DNA from: Gammaproteobacteria bacterium
GTDB taxonomy: Bacteria; Pseudomonadota; Gammaproteobacteria; Steroidobacterales; Foliamicaceae
Length of the DNA: 64,000 nt
Direction: 5' to 3'
Assembly: GCA_028821145.1 (NCBI GenBank)
Contig: JAPPHC010000042.1
Span: 1 to 64,000, forward strand
Each line of letters begins with the position of its first letter. The stretch's first letter is position 1. This document shows positions 43,054 through 52,610 of the stretch, piece by piece. The position numbers and the translations under genes are program-made. The notes under the pieces are model-generated. The model did not search any database. It was given only the letters and a program-made list of their open reading frames with translations, and was not told where the DNA came from.

Positions 43054-44883
43054 CTACGGCGAAGTGACCGCCGTCAACCCGAAGGCCTGGATGCGATCGG
43101 TGCCTACGAACACTTTGCCGCCGGTAACAAGCGGCTCGTTGTACTTCCCGCTGGGATAAAGCTGTCCGGGGGCGCTGCGCCACAAGAGTTCCATCGAAAT
43201 GGCATCGATCGCGTAGAGCACGGGGCTGGGAGGGTCTTCGCCGAACAGCGAGACTGAGCGTAGCGCGTTCATGTCGAGCACCCACACCACTGCGTTTCTG
43301 TGATTGAAGCTGGTGACGACCGGCGATCCGGGATTTTTCAGGACGAGTTTCGACTGAATGGCGTCGAGGCGAAGAAACGGCGGTTCGTCCGGATTCACTA
43401 CGATTTCAAGCCGTGCGAGCCCCGGCGGGACACTTTCGCTTGACTCTTCGGCGGCCTTCGCGCTACCCGTCAGATAAACAAGATGGCGGCCGTCGGCAGC
43501 ATTCAGGTACGCCGGTGTGGTGCGGCTCTTGGCGTAATCGCCCATGCCGACGCGATCGCTGTACGGCCCGAAGACGTTTAACGGCCCCCGGGTTCCAAAA
43601 GCCGGCTGTATGTCCGGGGACATCAACGACGTATCCGCTCCGGCGCCCTTGATCGGGTCCGCGGCACAGGCCTGTCGCCTGACGAGGCTTCCGGGCATGT
43701 TCTTTCTGTCCAAAAGATAGGCGTTGCCCTGCTTGCTGCCGCCATGCACGAGCAGTGCCGTGTTCAGCGAAACGCCCGGGGGCAGGTCCACAAGAACAGG
43801 TGTTCCGCTGCCCAGGTCGATATCGGCGCCGCCAGCCTGACAGTAGTTGAATGGGGTATAGGTGCCCGCCAGACGAAATCCGCCGGTGGCGTCCACGGCC
43901 AGATGCAGTATGGACTGGCTCCAGTTACCGGCGCTGTCGGGATACAAGGCCTCGTTTCCCATTCCCGCCAGTGCGTTGATGTAGCTGCTGCCGGAGGCGA
44001 TGTACAGGTCGCCATCGGAATCGATTGCGGGACCACCGGAAGCCCACAGGCCACCCACGCCTTCCTCCGTGCGGGCCGTAACCGAGAAGGCGCCGGCGAC
44101 ACGCCGTTGAATCGTATCAATCGACAACAGCCAGCCACTGCTCGGCTCGCCGCCGAAAGCCACGAACAGCCACCGGCCATTGGCGCTCAGATTCAGCGCG
44201 CCCCGCTGCAATATGGCAATCTCCGACGGGAAGCGGCTGTCGCCGTTTGCATTCACGCCGGGCCTGTTGATGGCCTCCGCCGACAGGTCGATCGGCCAAC
44301 CATGCACGCTAGCGCCGCTCGCCAGGTCGAGAGCATGGACCTGCCAGGCCCAGGATTTGTCGCAGCCGACGATGTAGATTCGGCCCAGCCGCCGGTCGAT
44401 GACCGGCGTACTGAGAATGCCCCGCGTACCGTTAGCGCACGGACGGCTGAGCAGGCGTCGCTTCCAGAGTGTCGCGCCGGCCGGCAGAGGCCCCGCCGGG
44501 GTCGCGTTTATGGCGGCGGCGAAGCCCGTAGCGCTGGCCGCGAAAATCACGTCCAGGCTGCGTGGACGGCCAGCCTCGCCGGGCACTTCGAGACCGGAGA
44601 CGTACAAGGGCGATGCGAACAGACGCGGCGGCGTCGTTCCCGCGTATCCCAGCGATTCGGACTCCCAGAGGAGCCCGAAGCTACCTGTTCTGACGGCTGC
44701 CGGCGTCAGCGTTCCTTCGTTGTCGTACCAGCCGGTCCGTTGCGGTGTGCCGTGATAGGTGAGATTGTCCGAACCCAGGCGCGCGTTTGATGCGATCGTG
44801 GGTTCGGCGGCGGCGGTCAGAGTAATCAGCAGGCAGCAGCATAGACTGCCGCGCAATATCAGATGGGCGGGGTGAAAGCGCAT
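43054..44883 (-). CDS. Exported PQQ-like beta-propeller protein
   Basis: A 609-residue protein starting at ATG 44883, with an export signal including SLCCCLLITLTAAAEP. Repeated propeller blades carry PQQ-repeat-like turns (AWQVHALDLASGA, LYAIDAISMELLWR, GGKVFVGTDRIQAFG). I do not see the conserved catalytic Asp and Ca2+ site of quinoprotein dehydrogenases well enough to call it an enzyme, so a binding or scaffold role is equally likely. It follows the tandem hydrolases by 25 bp and may be in their transcript. Confidence 0.75.
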   Translation of the reverse strand: MRFHPAHLILRGSLCCCLLITLTAAAEPTIASNARLGSDNLTYHGTPQRTGWYDNEGTLTPAAVRTGSFGLLWESESLGYAGTTPPRLFASPLYVSGLEVPGEAGRPRSLDVIFAASATGFAAAINATPAGPLPAGATLWKRRLLSRPCANGTRGILSTPVIDRRLGRIYIVGCDKSWAWQVHALDLASGASVHGWPIDLSAEAINRPGVNANGDSRFPSEIAILQRGALNLSANGRWLFVAFGGEPSSGWLLSIDTIQRRVAGAFSVTARTEEGVGGLWASGGPAIDSDGDLYIASGSSYINALAGMGNEALYPDSAGNWSQSILHLAVDATGGFRLAGTYTPFNYCQAGGADIDLGSGTPVLVDLPPGVSLNTALLVHGGSKQGNAYLLDRKNMPGSLVRRQACAADPIKGAGADTSLMSPDIQPAFGTRGPLNVFGPYSDRVGMGDYAKSRTTPAYLNAADGRHLVYLTGSAKAAEESSESVPPGLARLEIVVNPDEPPFLRLDAIQSKLVLKNPGSPVVTSFNHRNAVVWVLDMNALRSVSLFGEDPPSPVLYAIDAISMELLWRSAPGQLYPSGKYNEPLVTGGKVFVGTDRIQAFGLTAVTSP

Positions 44884-44908
44884 CTGAGGATGCCGCGGGT
44901 AGCGGTCG

Positions 44909-45877
44909 TCAGGGGGCATGGGTGGGCGTGGCAGCCTCAAGGTATGCGGCGACGATCCTGGCAAACCTTACCGGCGACTCCAGGGGAGGGTAGTGGCCCA
45001 CGTCCGGCATGAACACGGTCGAGACCTGCGTATTCTCAAGATAGCGGGCCAGCGTACCCGCCGCCGCGGGGATCAGCAGCGCGTCGCGGCCACCCCAGAT
45101 CAGGAGCGCCGGCGCACGCACGCTGGCCATCGCCTTTCGGGTCTTCTCATGATCGGCAACGAGTCCGATCATTGCGATCGGGTTGGGTTCCTTCACCCGC
45201 CGGTTGAAGTCGTAGTACTCACTTCGTGTCTGCTCCGAAATCCGCCGCGGGTCCCCGCTGTAGAAATCAAGGAACAGATTGATGAAGTTCTCCGACTCGA
45301 AGCCCGTTTCGACGAACTCGTCCAGCGCCGCCTTGAATGCAGGGGGATGGTTGACGTGATCGGTCGTGACCGGATCCGACGGGGAATTCGACATGATCAG
45401 CCGGTTCACGCGATCCGGGTAGGTGGCCGCGAGGTACATGCAGGTCGTGCCTCCGCTGGAGACTCCGACGCAGGTCACCTGGTTGACTCCCACGTGATCC
45501 AGGAGTCCCGCAGCCAGGTCCGCCGGTTCCATGCGAGCCACGGCTTCGTCGGACACCGGGCCGGACAGGCCGTTGGGCGGCAGGTCGTACCGGATCACCC
45601 GGTAGCGATCGAGAAATTCCGGCGCCACGCGGTCCCAGGTGCGCAGCGAGCTGCGAGAACCGTGGATCATCAGGATGGCCGGGCCCTCGCCCTGGTCTTT
45701 GTAGTACACCTCCACGCCGCCTATTTCCGCGATCCGCCCATCCGGATCGCCATACTTCTGGCGCAGTGATTCAAGGGTAAGACGCTGATCGGCGAATTCG
45801 TCCGCCAGGCCGGGACTGAAGACTGACGGTACAACCAGCACCAGCGGCAGTATGGCGAGAAAGATGTTCCGTTTCAT
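44909..45877 (-). CDS. Secreted alpha/beta-hydrolase, tandem copy A
   Basis: A 322-residue alpha/beta-hydrolase with a Sec signal peptide (about 1-25, ending PGLADE), so it acts in the periplasm. The oxyanion loop is MIHGSRSSLRTW, the nucleophile is Ser140 in GVSSGGTT, the acid Asp is in WGGRDALL and the His is in PDVGHYPPLESP: a complete triad. It is a close duplicate of the next gene: residues 31-150 differ at about 17 positions by eye. Its start overlaps the stop of copy B by four bases. Confidence 0.9.
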   Translation of the reverse strand: MKRNIFLAILPLVLVVPSVFSPGLADEFADQRLTLESLRQKYGDPDGRIAEIGGVEVYYKDQGEGPAILMIHGSRSSLRTWDRVAPEFLDRYRVIRYDLPPNGLSGPVSDEAVARMEPADLAAGLLDHVGVNQVTCVGVSSGGTTCMYLAATYPDRVNRLIMSNSPSDPVTTDHVNHPPAFKAALDEFVETGFESENFINLFLDFYSGDPRRISEQTRSEYYDFNRRVKEPNPIAMIGLVADHEKTRKAMASVRAPALLIWGGRDALLIPAAAGTLARYLENTQVSTVFMPDVGHYPPLESPVRFARIVAAYLEAATPTHAP

Positions 45878-46833
45878 TGCGGTGCAGCGGCCTCCAGGAA
45901 TGCAGCGACGATCTGCGCGAATCTTACGGGAGATTCAAGGGGAGGGTAATGGCCCACGTCCGGCATGAACACGGTCGAGACCAGAGTCCCCTCAAGGTAA
46001 CTGGCCAGTGTTCCCGCCGCGGCCGGCGGCAACAGCGCGTCGCGACCTCCCCAGATCAGCAGCACCGGCGCGCTCACGCTGGCCATGGCCTTTCTGGTTT
46101 TTGCGTGGTCGCCGACGAGCCCGGTCAGCGCCAGCCTGTTCGCCTCCTTCGCCCGGCGGTTGAAATCGAAGTACTCGCGCCGTGTCTGATCCGAAATCCT
46201 CCGAGGGTCTCCACTGAAGAAATCCAGGTACAGGTCCATGAAGTTTTCCGTTTCGAATCCAGTCTCCTCCAATATCCTGATAGCTTCCTCGAATTCCGGC
46301 GGTTCGTTGACATGATCGGTCGTTACCGGATCCGACGGGGAGTTCGACAGAACCAGCCGGTGCACCCGGTCCGGGTAGGCGGCCGCAAGATACATGCAAG
46401 TCGTCCCCCCATTGGACACTCCGACGCAGGTCACCTGTTCTACACCCAGGTGATCCAGCAGACCGGCGGCAAAGCTCGCCGGTTCAAGGCGATCCGCGGC
46501 TTCGTCGGACACCGGGCCGGACAGGCCGTTGGGCGGCAGGTCGTAACGAATCACCCGGTAGCGATCAAGAAGCTCCGGCGCCACGCGATTCCACGTACGC
46601 AGCGTGCTCCGTGAGCCGTGGATCATCAGGATGGCCGGGCCCTCGCCCTGGTCCTTGTAGTAAACCTCCACGCCGCCGATTTCCACCAACTGCCCGTTTG
46701 GATCGGCATACTTTTGCCGCAGCGCTTCAAGCGTGAGTCTCTGCGCCAGCGTATCGTCCGCGAGGGCGGGAAAGTAAAAGGACGGAACCACGAGTGCAAA
46801 CAGCACTTTGACCAGGCAGAGGTGTCGGTTCAT
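45874..46833 (-). CDS. Secreted alpha/beta-hydrolase, tandem copy B
   Basis: A 319-residue alpha/beta-hydrolase starting at ATG 46833, with a Sec signal (about 1-25, ending FPALADD). It has a complete triad: Ser140 in GVSNGGTT, Asp in WGGRDALL, His in PDVGHYPPLESP. It precedes and overlaps its duplicate, and diverges from the kinase gene. The duplication is probably recent, since the catalytic surroundings are identical and numbering is preserved, while signal peptides and some loops have drifted. The substrate is unknown; an exported ester or lactone hydrolase acting on material brought in by the receptors is a fair guess. Confidence 0.9.
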   Translation of the reverse strand: MNRHLCLVKVLFALVVPSFYFPALADDTLAQRLTLEALRQKYADPNGQLVEIGGVEVYYKDQGEGPAILMIHGSRSTLRTWNRVAPELLDRYRVIRYDLPPNGLSGPVSDEAADRLEPASFAAGLLDHLGVEQVTCVGVSNGGTTCMYLAAAYPDRVHRLVLSNSPSDPVTTDHVNEPPEFEEAIRILEETGFETENFMDLYLDFFSGDPRRISDQTRREYFDFNRRAKEANRLALTGLVGDHAKTRKAMASVSAPVLLIWGGRDALLPPAAAGTLASYLEGTLVSTVFMPDVGHYPPLESPVRFAQIVAAFLEAAAPQ

Positions 46834-46928
46834 TGCGAAGACTGTCTGAATGGGCGTTTGGATTCTATGCCACAATGCAAATTCAGCGATATTCGGGCGA
46901 CATCAGCCGTGAATTCCCTTTTTACGAC

Positions 46929-47912
46929 ATGAACGACTTCGCCAATGCGCGGGTTTCGCACTCGGTGCTGCACCCGGACTGGATTGCAGCAGAAGCAGCG
47001 CGGCGCTACCCACTGAGCGGCGCGGTCAAGGCCTACCTCCTGTACAGGGGCATGAACGATGTCTATCTGATCAAGGATCGGGAGACCCGCTATGCGATGC
47101 GCGTCTGGAGGCGAGGCTGGCGCGATGTCGATGTCGTGCAAATCGAACTGGACTTCCTGGAATACCTGCGCCGGCGAGACTTCCCGGCGTCAACGCCATT
47201 GCGCACATGCAGCGGCGAGCTTTATTTCAAGGTGGGCTCCCTGGAGGGAGCGCGCGCTGTCGCAATGTATACCTGGGCTCCGGGAGAGAAGTTCGGCGAG
47301 GCTCTGGACGAGCGTACCGCCGAGCGCATCGGCGCCTTGTTCGCGGAAATGCATTTACTGGGCCTGGAGTACCTGGGCAACCGGCAGCCGTCAATCGACG
47401 ATGCGGTGAGTTTTACGGTCAGCCTGCCGCCGCTGCTCGAATTTCTTCACGACCGGCCTGGGGATGCCGGCTATTACGAGAAGCTGGCCCCACGGATCGT
47501 CGAGCGCCTGAAGCAGGTGCCGCAGGAGGCCGTCCCGCTTGGTTTGTGTCATCGGGACCTTCATGCCGCAAACGTTCACGTTGACGAGAGCGGCCGGATC
47601 ACGTTTCTGGATTTTGACGGCACCGGGCAGGATTTCCTCATGCAGGACGTGAAGAATTTCACCTTCGGCAACCTGTTCTTCGATTTCCCGCCCGTGTACG
47701 GTGAGGCTTTCGAGCGGGGATACGCATCGGTACGTCCCTTCACGGCAGCGGAGCTGGAGCATTCGGAGCTGTTTCTCCTGGCGAAGGCTTTTCGGCTCAT
47801 CGTGGGCATGGCGCACGCGTCCGTGTCCGTCGGACGGGGAGCGCTGCGGTTCCGCAATCTGGACTGGTTCAGCGCTTATATTCGGGCCCGGGCCCGTAAC
47901 GTGGGACTCTAG
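46929..47912 (+). CDS. APH-type phosphotransferase
   Basis: A 327-residue kinase-like protein of the aminoglycoside phosphotransferase/homoserine kinase type. The catalytic loop HRDLHAANVH is at 208-217 with Asp210, and the metal-binding FLDFDGTG is at 227-234. I choose ATG 46929 (MNDFANARVSHSVL), which fits related kinases; ATG 46875 and TTG 46833 are possible longer starts. Such enzymes phosphorylate a hydroxyl or amino group on a small molecule with ATP. It heads a plus-strand row with the flavoprotein and a hydrolase, suggesting it activates or tags a catabolic intermediate. Confidence 0.85.
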   Translation: MNDFANARVSHSVLHPDWIAAEAARRYPLSGAVKAYLLYRGMNDVYLIKDRETRYAMRVWRRGWRDVDVVQIELDFLEYLRRRDFPASTPLRTCSGELYFKVGSLEGARAVAMYTWAPGEKFGEALDERTAERIGALFAEMHLLGLEYLGNRQPSIDDAVSFTVSLPPLLEFLHDRPGDAGYYEKLAPRIVERLKQVPQEAVPLGLCHRDLHAANVHVDESGRITFLDFDGTGQDFLMQDVKNFTFGNLFFDFPPVYGEAFERGYASVRPFTAAELEHSELFLLAKAFRLIVGMAHASVSVGRGALRFRNLDWFSAYIRARARNVGL

Positions 47913-47946
47913 GACCGACTTCACAGCACAAAATGGGAGAACTGGC

Positions 47947-49377
47947 GTGAGCAACAATTTGCAATCCGGCCAATGGGACATGATCGTCGTGGGCGCCGGA
48001 ACGACGGGGCTACCGGCGGCGACCTTTGCCGCGAAGCGAGGCGGGCGCGTACTGCTTGTCGAGGCGGCGGACAGGATAGGTGGGACACTGCACCTGAGTT
48101 CCGGGCAAGTAAGCGCCGCGGGCACACGCCTGCAGGCGGAGAAGGGCATCGAGGATTCGCCGGAACAGCACTTGGAGGAAGTCATTCGCATCAGTCGCGG
48201 CACGATCAATACGGAGCTTGCCAGACTGGTCATCTTCAACGCCGCGGAAGCCTTTGACTGGATGATGGAACTTGGCTTCGATGTGCAGGACCAATGCCCG
48301 TCGATCGAAAGCGCCCATGAACGTTACGAAGTGGCACGCTACTACTGGGGAAACGACTTCGGCCTGTCCGTTCTGGACGTGCTGGAGACCGCGATGCGGG
48401 AACACGAAGCCCGTGGACAAATCAAGGTGCTCACCGGCACAAGGGTGATCGGGCTGCTGCAGGATCGCGAGGGCGTTGTATCGGGTGTGGAACTCGTCGA
48501 TGGAGAAGGCGTGGAATCCTCGGTTGCGGGGAAGAACGTATTGCTGGCAAGCGGCGGATACGCGGCCAATCCTGCGATGTTCAGGCGTTTATGCGGTTAC
48601 AGGCTGTACGTGAATGGGTCCTATGAGTTCGCCCAGGGCGATGGTTACGATCTCGCGGTTGCGGCGGGCGGATACCTGCGCGGGCGCGAAAACTACCTCT
48701 CCAACTTCGGCTGGCTGCTGGAAGACGGCCCGTACCCCAAGGAGATTCTTGGCCGGCTCAATACCTTTCCGGAATCGCGGCCACCCTGGGAAATCTATGT
48801 GAACATGCACGGACACCGATTCGTGCGGGAAGATGAGCCGAGCGTAGATGCCCGCGAACACGCGCTGCTGGAACAGCCGGAATTGCGCTACTGGGTCGTT
48901 TTCGACGATCACATCTTTCATAACGCGCCGCCGATCGTCTATGACTGGTCGCGTGAGCAGATGGCGGAGTCGTTCAACACTCGCGAGGCTTTCCGCAAGG
49001 CCGACAGCCTGGAATCGCTCGCCCGGAGCATCGGAGTGTCTGGGGATGCCCTCGCGAATACGGTCGCGGAATTCAATGCTTCAGTCGCGGAAGGCAGTGA
49101 TGGGCTGGGCCGGCGCCATTTGCCCGCACAGATCGCCAAGCCGCCGTTTTACGCCATCCGCCAGCAAGGCGGATCGCTATCCTCGACCGTGGGCGTCGCG
49201 GTCAACGAGAAGCTGCAGGTCATGCGCCCGGACGGCGCCCCGATCCCGGGACTCTACGCCGCGGGGGAAATCCTGGGTTCCGGGCAGCTCCAGGGCAACG
49301 CATTCGTCGGGGGAATGATGGTCATGCCCTGCATCGTCTTCGGCCGTTTGCTGGGGCAGAGTCTGGTGGAATTCTGA
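47947..49377 (+). CDS. FAD-dependent oxidoreductase (fumarate reductase-like)
   Basis: A 476-residue flavoprotein of the FAD_binding_2 family (fumarate/urocanate reductase and 3-ketosteroid dehydrogenase relatives). It starts at GTG 47947, behind GGGAG. The dinucleotide motif VVGAGTTGLPAA is at about 13-24, with the FAD-ribose Glu in LLVEAADRIGG. A second FAD segment near the C-terminus reads IPGLYAAGEILG, followed by GNAFVGGMM. No haem motif or flavin-anchor domain is present. It reduces or oxidises a C=C bond in a substrate that I cannot name. Its stop overlaps the start of the next hydrolase by one base. Confidence 0.88.
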   Translation: MSNNLQSGQWDMIVVGAGTTGLPAATFAAKRGGRVLLVEAADRIGGTLHLSSGQVSAAGTRLQAEKGIEDSPEQHLEEVIRISRGTINTELARLVIFNAAEAFDWMMELGFDVQDQCPSIESAHERYEVARYYWGNDFGLSVLDVLETAMREHEARGQIKVLTGTRVIGLLQDREGVVSGVELVDGEGVESSVAGKNVLLASGGYAANPAMFRRLCGYRLYVNGSYEFAQGDGYDLAVAAGGYLRGRENYLSNFGWLLEDGPYPKEILGRLNTFPESRPPWEIYVNMHGHRFVREDEPSVDAREHALLEQPELRYWVVFDDHIFHNAPPIVYDWSREQMAESFNTREAFRKADSLESLARSIGVSGDALANTVAEFNASVAEGSDGLGRRHLPAQIAKPPFYAIRQQGGSLSSTVGVAVNEKLQVMRPDGAPIPGLYAAGEILGSGQLQGNAFVGGMMVMPCIVFGRLLGQSLVEF

Positions 49378-50339
49378 TGCGGCGCAGAACGGTCATCGGA
49401 GGCCTGGTCGGCGGCGCATTGCTCAGTCGCGGCAGGCTCATGAGCGCCGCAATGGCGGAGGGAGAAGATACGGTGAATACCGACAAGACCCGTTACGCGG
49501 GCGTGGGAGAGGAATGGAAGGGCGCAGCGGCCCTGGCGGGCGGCAAGGGGTATGCGCAGTGCCGCCTTGGAGCCTTGCATTACCGGTATTTGGCTGCGCA
49601 GTCCGGAGACGGACTCAAGCCGACAATCCTGTTGCTGCACCAGACACCTTTCGGCCTGGCGGAATGGGTCGACATACAGCCCATGCTGACGGAAATGGGC
49701 CATGGCACGATCGCGCCGGACAATCCGGGTTACGGGATGTCGGACCCACCGCCGGACTCCGTAACGATCGCCGATCTTGCAGACAACCTGGTCGATCTCC
49801 TGGACCACCTGGGGGTGAAGCAGGTTGCGGTGGCCGGCCATCACACCGGCGCCGCCATCGCCGCCTCGTTCGCGGCCCGCCACCCGGAGCGCACGGCGTG
49901 CGCCGTGCTGCATGGCTGTCCGGTTTACGACGAGGCCGGGCGGGCGTCCCGGCTTGCGCAGGCTGCACCCGAGATCCATCTTCGCGGGGACGGATCGCAC
50001 CTGGCGGAAATTTTCTCGGCCATACACTCGCGCGCGCCGTTTCCGCGCGGGCTATCGACAGCCACCTGGGGAACGCTGGGCGCCTGGTGGGCCGGATTCG
50101 ACACACCCACATACCGCGCCGTCTTCGCCAACGACATGGCGGCGGACCTGGACAGGATTCGCGCGCCCGTCCGGATCCTCACGGACCGCGGCGACAGCCT
50201 TCACGAGCAGGACAAACAGGTCGCCGCCCGGCACTCCGGCTTCAGCCTGGAGGTCTTTTCCGACGGCGGCTCCTTCTCTTTGATGCTGGATCCGCGGAGA
50301 TGGGCCGAACGGGTCTCGGCCTTTGCCGCTATTGCCTGA
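49377..50339 (+). CDS. Exported alpha/beta-hydrolase fold protein with His elbow (2)
   Basis: A 320-residue protein with an Arg-rich, possibly Tat, N-terminus (MRRRTVIGGLVGGALL). The fold core has LLLHQTPFGLAEW and APDNPGYGMSDPPP. The elbow at 154-158 reads Gly-His-His-Thr-Gly, so His156 replaces the serine nucleophile. The C-terminal catalytic-His position reads DGGSFSLML (Ser in place of His). It is clearly related to the neighbouring convergent gene at 50329-51144 (shared HQTP, PGYGMSDPPP and HTG). The chemistry is unknown. It overlaps the flavoprotein by one base, and its 3' end overlaps the convergent hydrolase by 11 bp. Confidence 0.86.
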   Translation: MRRRTVIGGLVGGALLSRGRLMSAAMAEGEDTVNTDKTRYAGVGEEWKGAAALAGGKGYAQCRLGALHYRYLAAQSGDGLKPTILLLHQTPFGLAEWVDIQPMLTEMGHGTIAPDNPGYGMSDPPPDSVTIADLADNLVDLLDHLGVKQVAVAGHHTGAAIAASFAARHPERTACAVLHGCPVYDEAGRASRLAQAAPEIHLRGDGSHLAEIFSAIHSRAPFPRGLSTATWGTLGAWWAGFDTPTYRAVFANDMAADLDRIRAPVRILTDRGDSLHEQDKQVAARHSGFSLEVFSDGGSFSLMLDPRRWAERVSAFAAIA

Positions 50340-51144
50340 GGAAGCGCTCGATCTCCTCGACGAGATAGTCACGCCGAAGAGTAAGAACGCCATGGGAGAA
50401 GCCCGGAATGTCCAGACGCCGTCCGTTCCTGAACAGATGAGAGGTCTGGTGGGTCACGGCCCAAAGGTCGTCTTCGGGATTGATGACAAGCACCTGCTGG
50501 CCGACTTCAGCCATGGCGCCCAGGAAATCATAGCGATAGACAGCGACATATCCCCACGGTAGCCGCGATCCCAGGCGCAGGGCGTCTGCCATACCGACAT
50601 GAAGGTCTTCGGCCGGTATTCCGGGGTCCGCCAGCTCGCCAATGAGCGACCAGAGTTTCTCGACATGACCCAGTGTTCGGTCGGGCGGCGGAAACCGCTC
50701 GCTCAGTCGGTCGAGCCTCTCGGCGCGAATGTCCTCCGGATACGCCGCCAGGCCAAACAAAACGCAGCGTCGAACCCGCTGCCCGTCCCGGCGCGCCATC
50801 TCCGTGGCGGTGATCGAGCCCGTGTGATAGCCCATCACGTCGAAAGGGCCGTGTGCAATGATCCCCTGACCTGCGAGGTGCTCCATAAAGTCGAACATCG
50901 CATTGGCGTAGTCTCCGATTTCAACGGGTTCGGGCGGCGGATCGCTCATGCCGTAACCCGGCGTGTCGGGGGCAACGACCACCCTGTCATTCGCCAGGTA
51001 CGGCTGAATGGGTTCCCACTGGCGGCTATTGCTGGGTGTCTGGTGCAGGCATAGCAACGGCGGCTGCGAAGCCGCTTCGGGAGTCACGATTCGATAGTGC
51101 AGTTGGCCGTAACGGCCGGGTGCATAGGCTTTGGTCGGACGCAT
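50329..51144 (-). CDS. Alpha/beta-hydrolase fold protein with His elbow (3)
   Basis: A 271-residue cytoplasmic relative of the previous protein; ATG 51144 has GGAG about 10 bases upstream. Core landmarks are LCLHQTPSNSRQW, APDTPGYGMSDPPP and an elbow at 105-109 reading Gly-Tyr-His-Thr-Gly (His107 at the nucleophile position). Unlike its relatives it keeps a C-terminal His (IPGFSHGVLTL). It precedes no other gene on its strand except by read-through; the MFS gene upstream ends 25 bp before it and is probably in the same transcript. Confidence 0.86.
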   Translation of the reverse strand: MRPTKAYAPGRYGQLHYRIVTPEAASQPPLLCLHQTPSNSRQWEPIQPYLANDRVVVAPDTPGYGMSDPPPEPVEIGDYANAMFDFMEHLAGQGIIAHGPFDVMGYHTGSITATEMARRDGQRVRRCVLFGLAAYPEDIRAERLDRLSERFPPPDRTLGHVEKLWSLIGELADPGIPAEDLHVGMADALRLGSRLPWGYVAVYRYDFLGAMAEVGQQVLVINPEDDLWAVTHQTSHLFRNGRRLDIPGFSHGVLTLRRDYLVEEIERFLRQ

Positions 51145-51169
51145 CAGGCGATATTCTCCATGCTTCGGT

Positions 51170-52522
51170 TCAATAGGCGGGCGCTGCGGCGCTGTCCGCA
51201 GTTTCAGGTCGGCGGTCGGTCCAGGCGCGCAGATTCCCGGCGGCGATGAGGGCAAACAGGGCGCAGGCCGCGAACGCGAGGGTTCCGACGATTGCGATCG
51301 ACAGGCCGACGGCCTCGTCGGCCCCGAAGATCCGCTCCGTAACGTAGGCGACGAGCAAGGGCCCGCTTGATGCGCCGATCAATGTCATGAAGAACGCGTA
51401 CAGGGCAGTCGCCAGTCCACGTGTCCTTTGGGGAGCAACTTCCGCCACTACCGACAGCATGGCGGACCCGAATATGGCCGAGGCGAACGTCACACCCGAC
51501 AACAGCACGACCGCAGCCGTACCGTTGCCGGCAAAGACGGCAAGGGTCGTCGGTATGCCGAGCAGCGATACGACCGCGGAGACGCCGATCAGGCCCACCG
51601 GTCCCTTGCGGCGGGCGACAAGGTCGGTAATAACGCCGGCCGCGACCGCGCCCACCACGGCCCACGCTATGTGCCCCAGGCCAAGCATCTTGCTGACCTG
51701 GTCGACCGGGTAATCGAATACCCTCGCCAGGAGTACCGGGCCCCAATAGAAAACAACCGAGATCCCCACACCGAACAGGGCCAGCGCCAGATAAAAGGGC
51801 AGATAAATCTGCAGGTTTCCCAACATCGCGCCGATCGAGTCGCGAAGGCTGTTTGAACCGCCTTGCATGACCTTTGCCTCGACCCGTACGGGCTCTTTCA
51901 CGGGCACGAATCCCGCCGCCAGCACCAGGCCAAAACCGCCGGCAAGGATAAAGGCTATTCGCCAGGGGGCCCGGCCTTCCAGAAACCCGATGCCGTCAAA
52001 GACACCCTGGGGTGCGGCCTCCAGAATAAAGCCCGTGATTACGGAGCCGATGCCAAAAGCGATCATTGAGCCGAAGACATACAGCGCCATGGGTTTGCCT
52101 CGGCGGCTGACGGGAAAAAGGTCCGCGATCATCGTGACGGCGCACGGGGCAAGGACCGCCTCGCCGATGCCGATAAACAGTCTGGCCGCAAAAAGATGAC
52201 CAAAAGATTCAGCCAGACCGCTGGCGAGCGTTGCCGCGCTCCAGACCGCAATGCCCGCCATCAGCAAGCGTTTGCGATTCACTACATCGGCGACGAGGCC
52301 CATTGCGATCCCCGCGATCACGTAGAGGAAGGAAAATGCGAACCCCTGCAGTATCGCGATCTGAAGGTCCGTGATACCCAAGTCCCGGCGCACGGGATCG
52401 ACGACCAGCGCCAGCATTCCGCGATCGATGGTGGAGACGACCTGCGCGATGCACAGCATCAGGACGGTGAACCAGGCCGAAATCGCCCCGGGGCGGGTAC
52501 CGGGAGCGGTCGTCTCGTTCAC
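51170..52522 (-). CDS. MFS transporter
   Basis: A major facilitator of about 450 residues with twelve helices. The first intracellular loop carries a degenerate MFS motif A region (GLVADVVNRKRLLMAG), and IGIGEAVLAPCAVTMIADLF lies in helices 4-5. It belongs to the spinster/anion-cation-symporter-like set. GTG 52522 is preferred: the only upstream ATGs would overlap the divergent monooxygenase start. It probably moves an organic anion or a lipophilic compound across the inner membrane and is probably transcribed with the hydrolase behind it. Confidence 0.85.
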   Translation of the reverse strand: MNETTAPGTRPGAISAWFTVLMLCIAQVVSTIDRGMLALVVDPVRRDLGITDLQIAILQGFAFSFLYVIAGIAMGLVADVVNRKRLLMAGIAVWSAATLASGLAESFGHLFAARLFIGIGEAVLAPCAVTMIADLFPVSRRGKPMALYVFGSMIAFGIGSVITGFILEAAPQGVFDGIGFLEGRAPWRIAFILAGGFGLVLAAGFVPVKEPVRVEAKVMQGGSNSLRDSIGAMLGNLQIYLPFYLALALFGVGISVVFYWGPVLLARVFDYPVDQVSKMLGLGHIAWAVVGAVAAGVITDLVARRKGPVGLIGVSAVVSLLGIPTTLAVFAGNGTAAVVLLSGVTFASAIFGSAMLSVVAEVAPQRTRGLATALYAFFMTLIGASSGPLLVAYVTERIFGADEAVGLSIAIVGTLAFAACALFALIAAGNLRAWTDRRPETADSAAAPAY

Positions 52523-52610
52523 TGATCGACTTGAAGGACCTGAAGGCAGAATAGCTCCACTGAGACTCGCGTGGCATGGTACACGGAGCAAACCGGATGG
52601 GAGTTCGCGC

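Noticed and set aside
43054..44883. Calling the propeller protein a PQQ-dependent alcohol dehydrogenase
   Set aside because: The repeats are PQQ-like, but I cannot see the conserved catalytic Asp, calcium ligands or disulfide ring.
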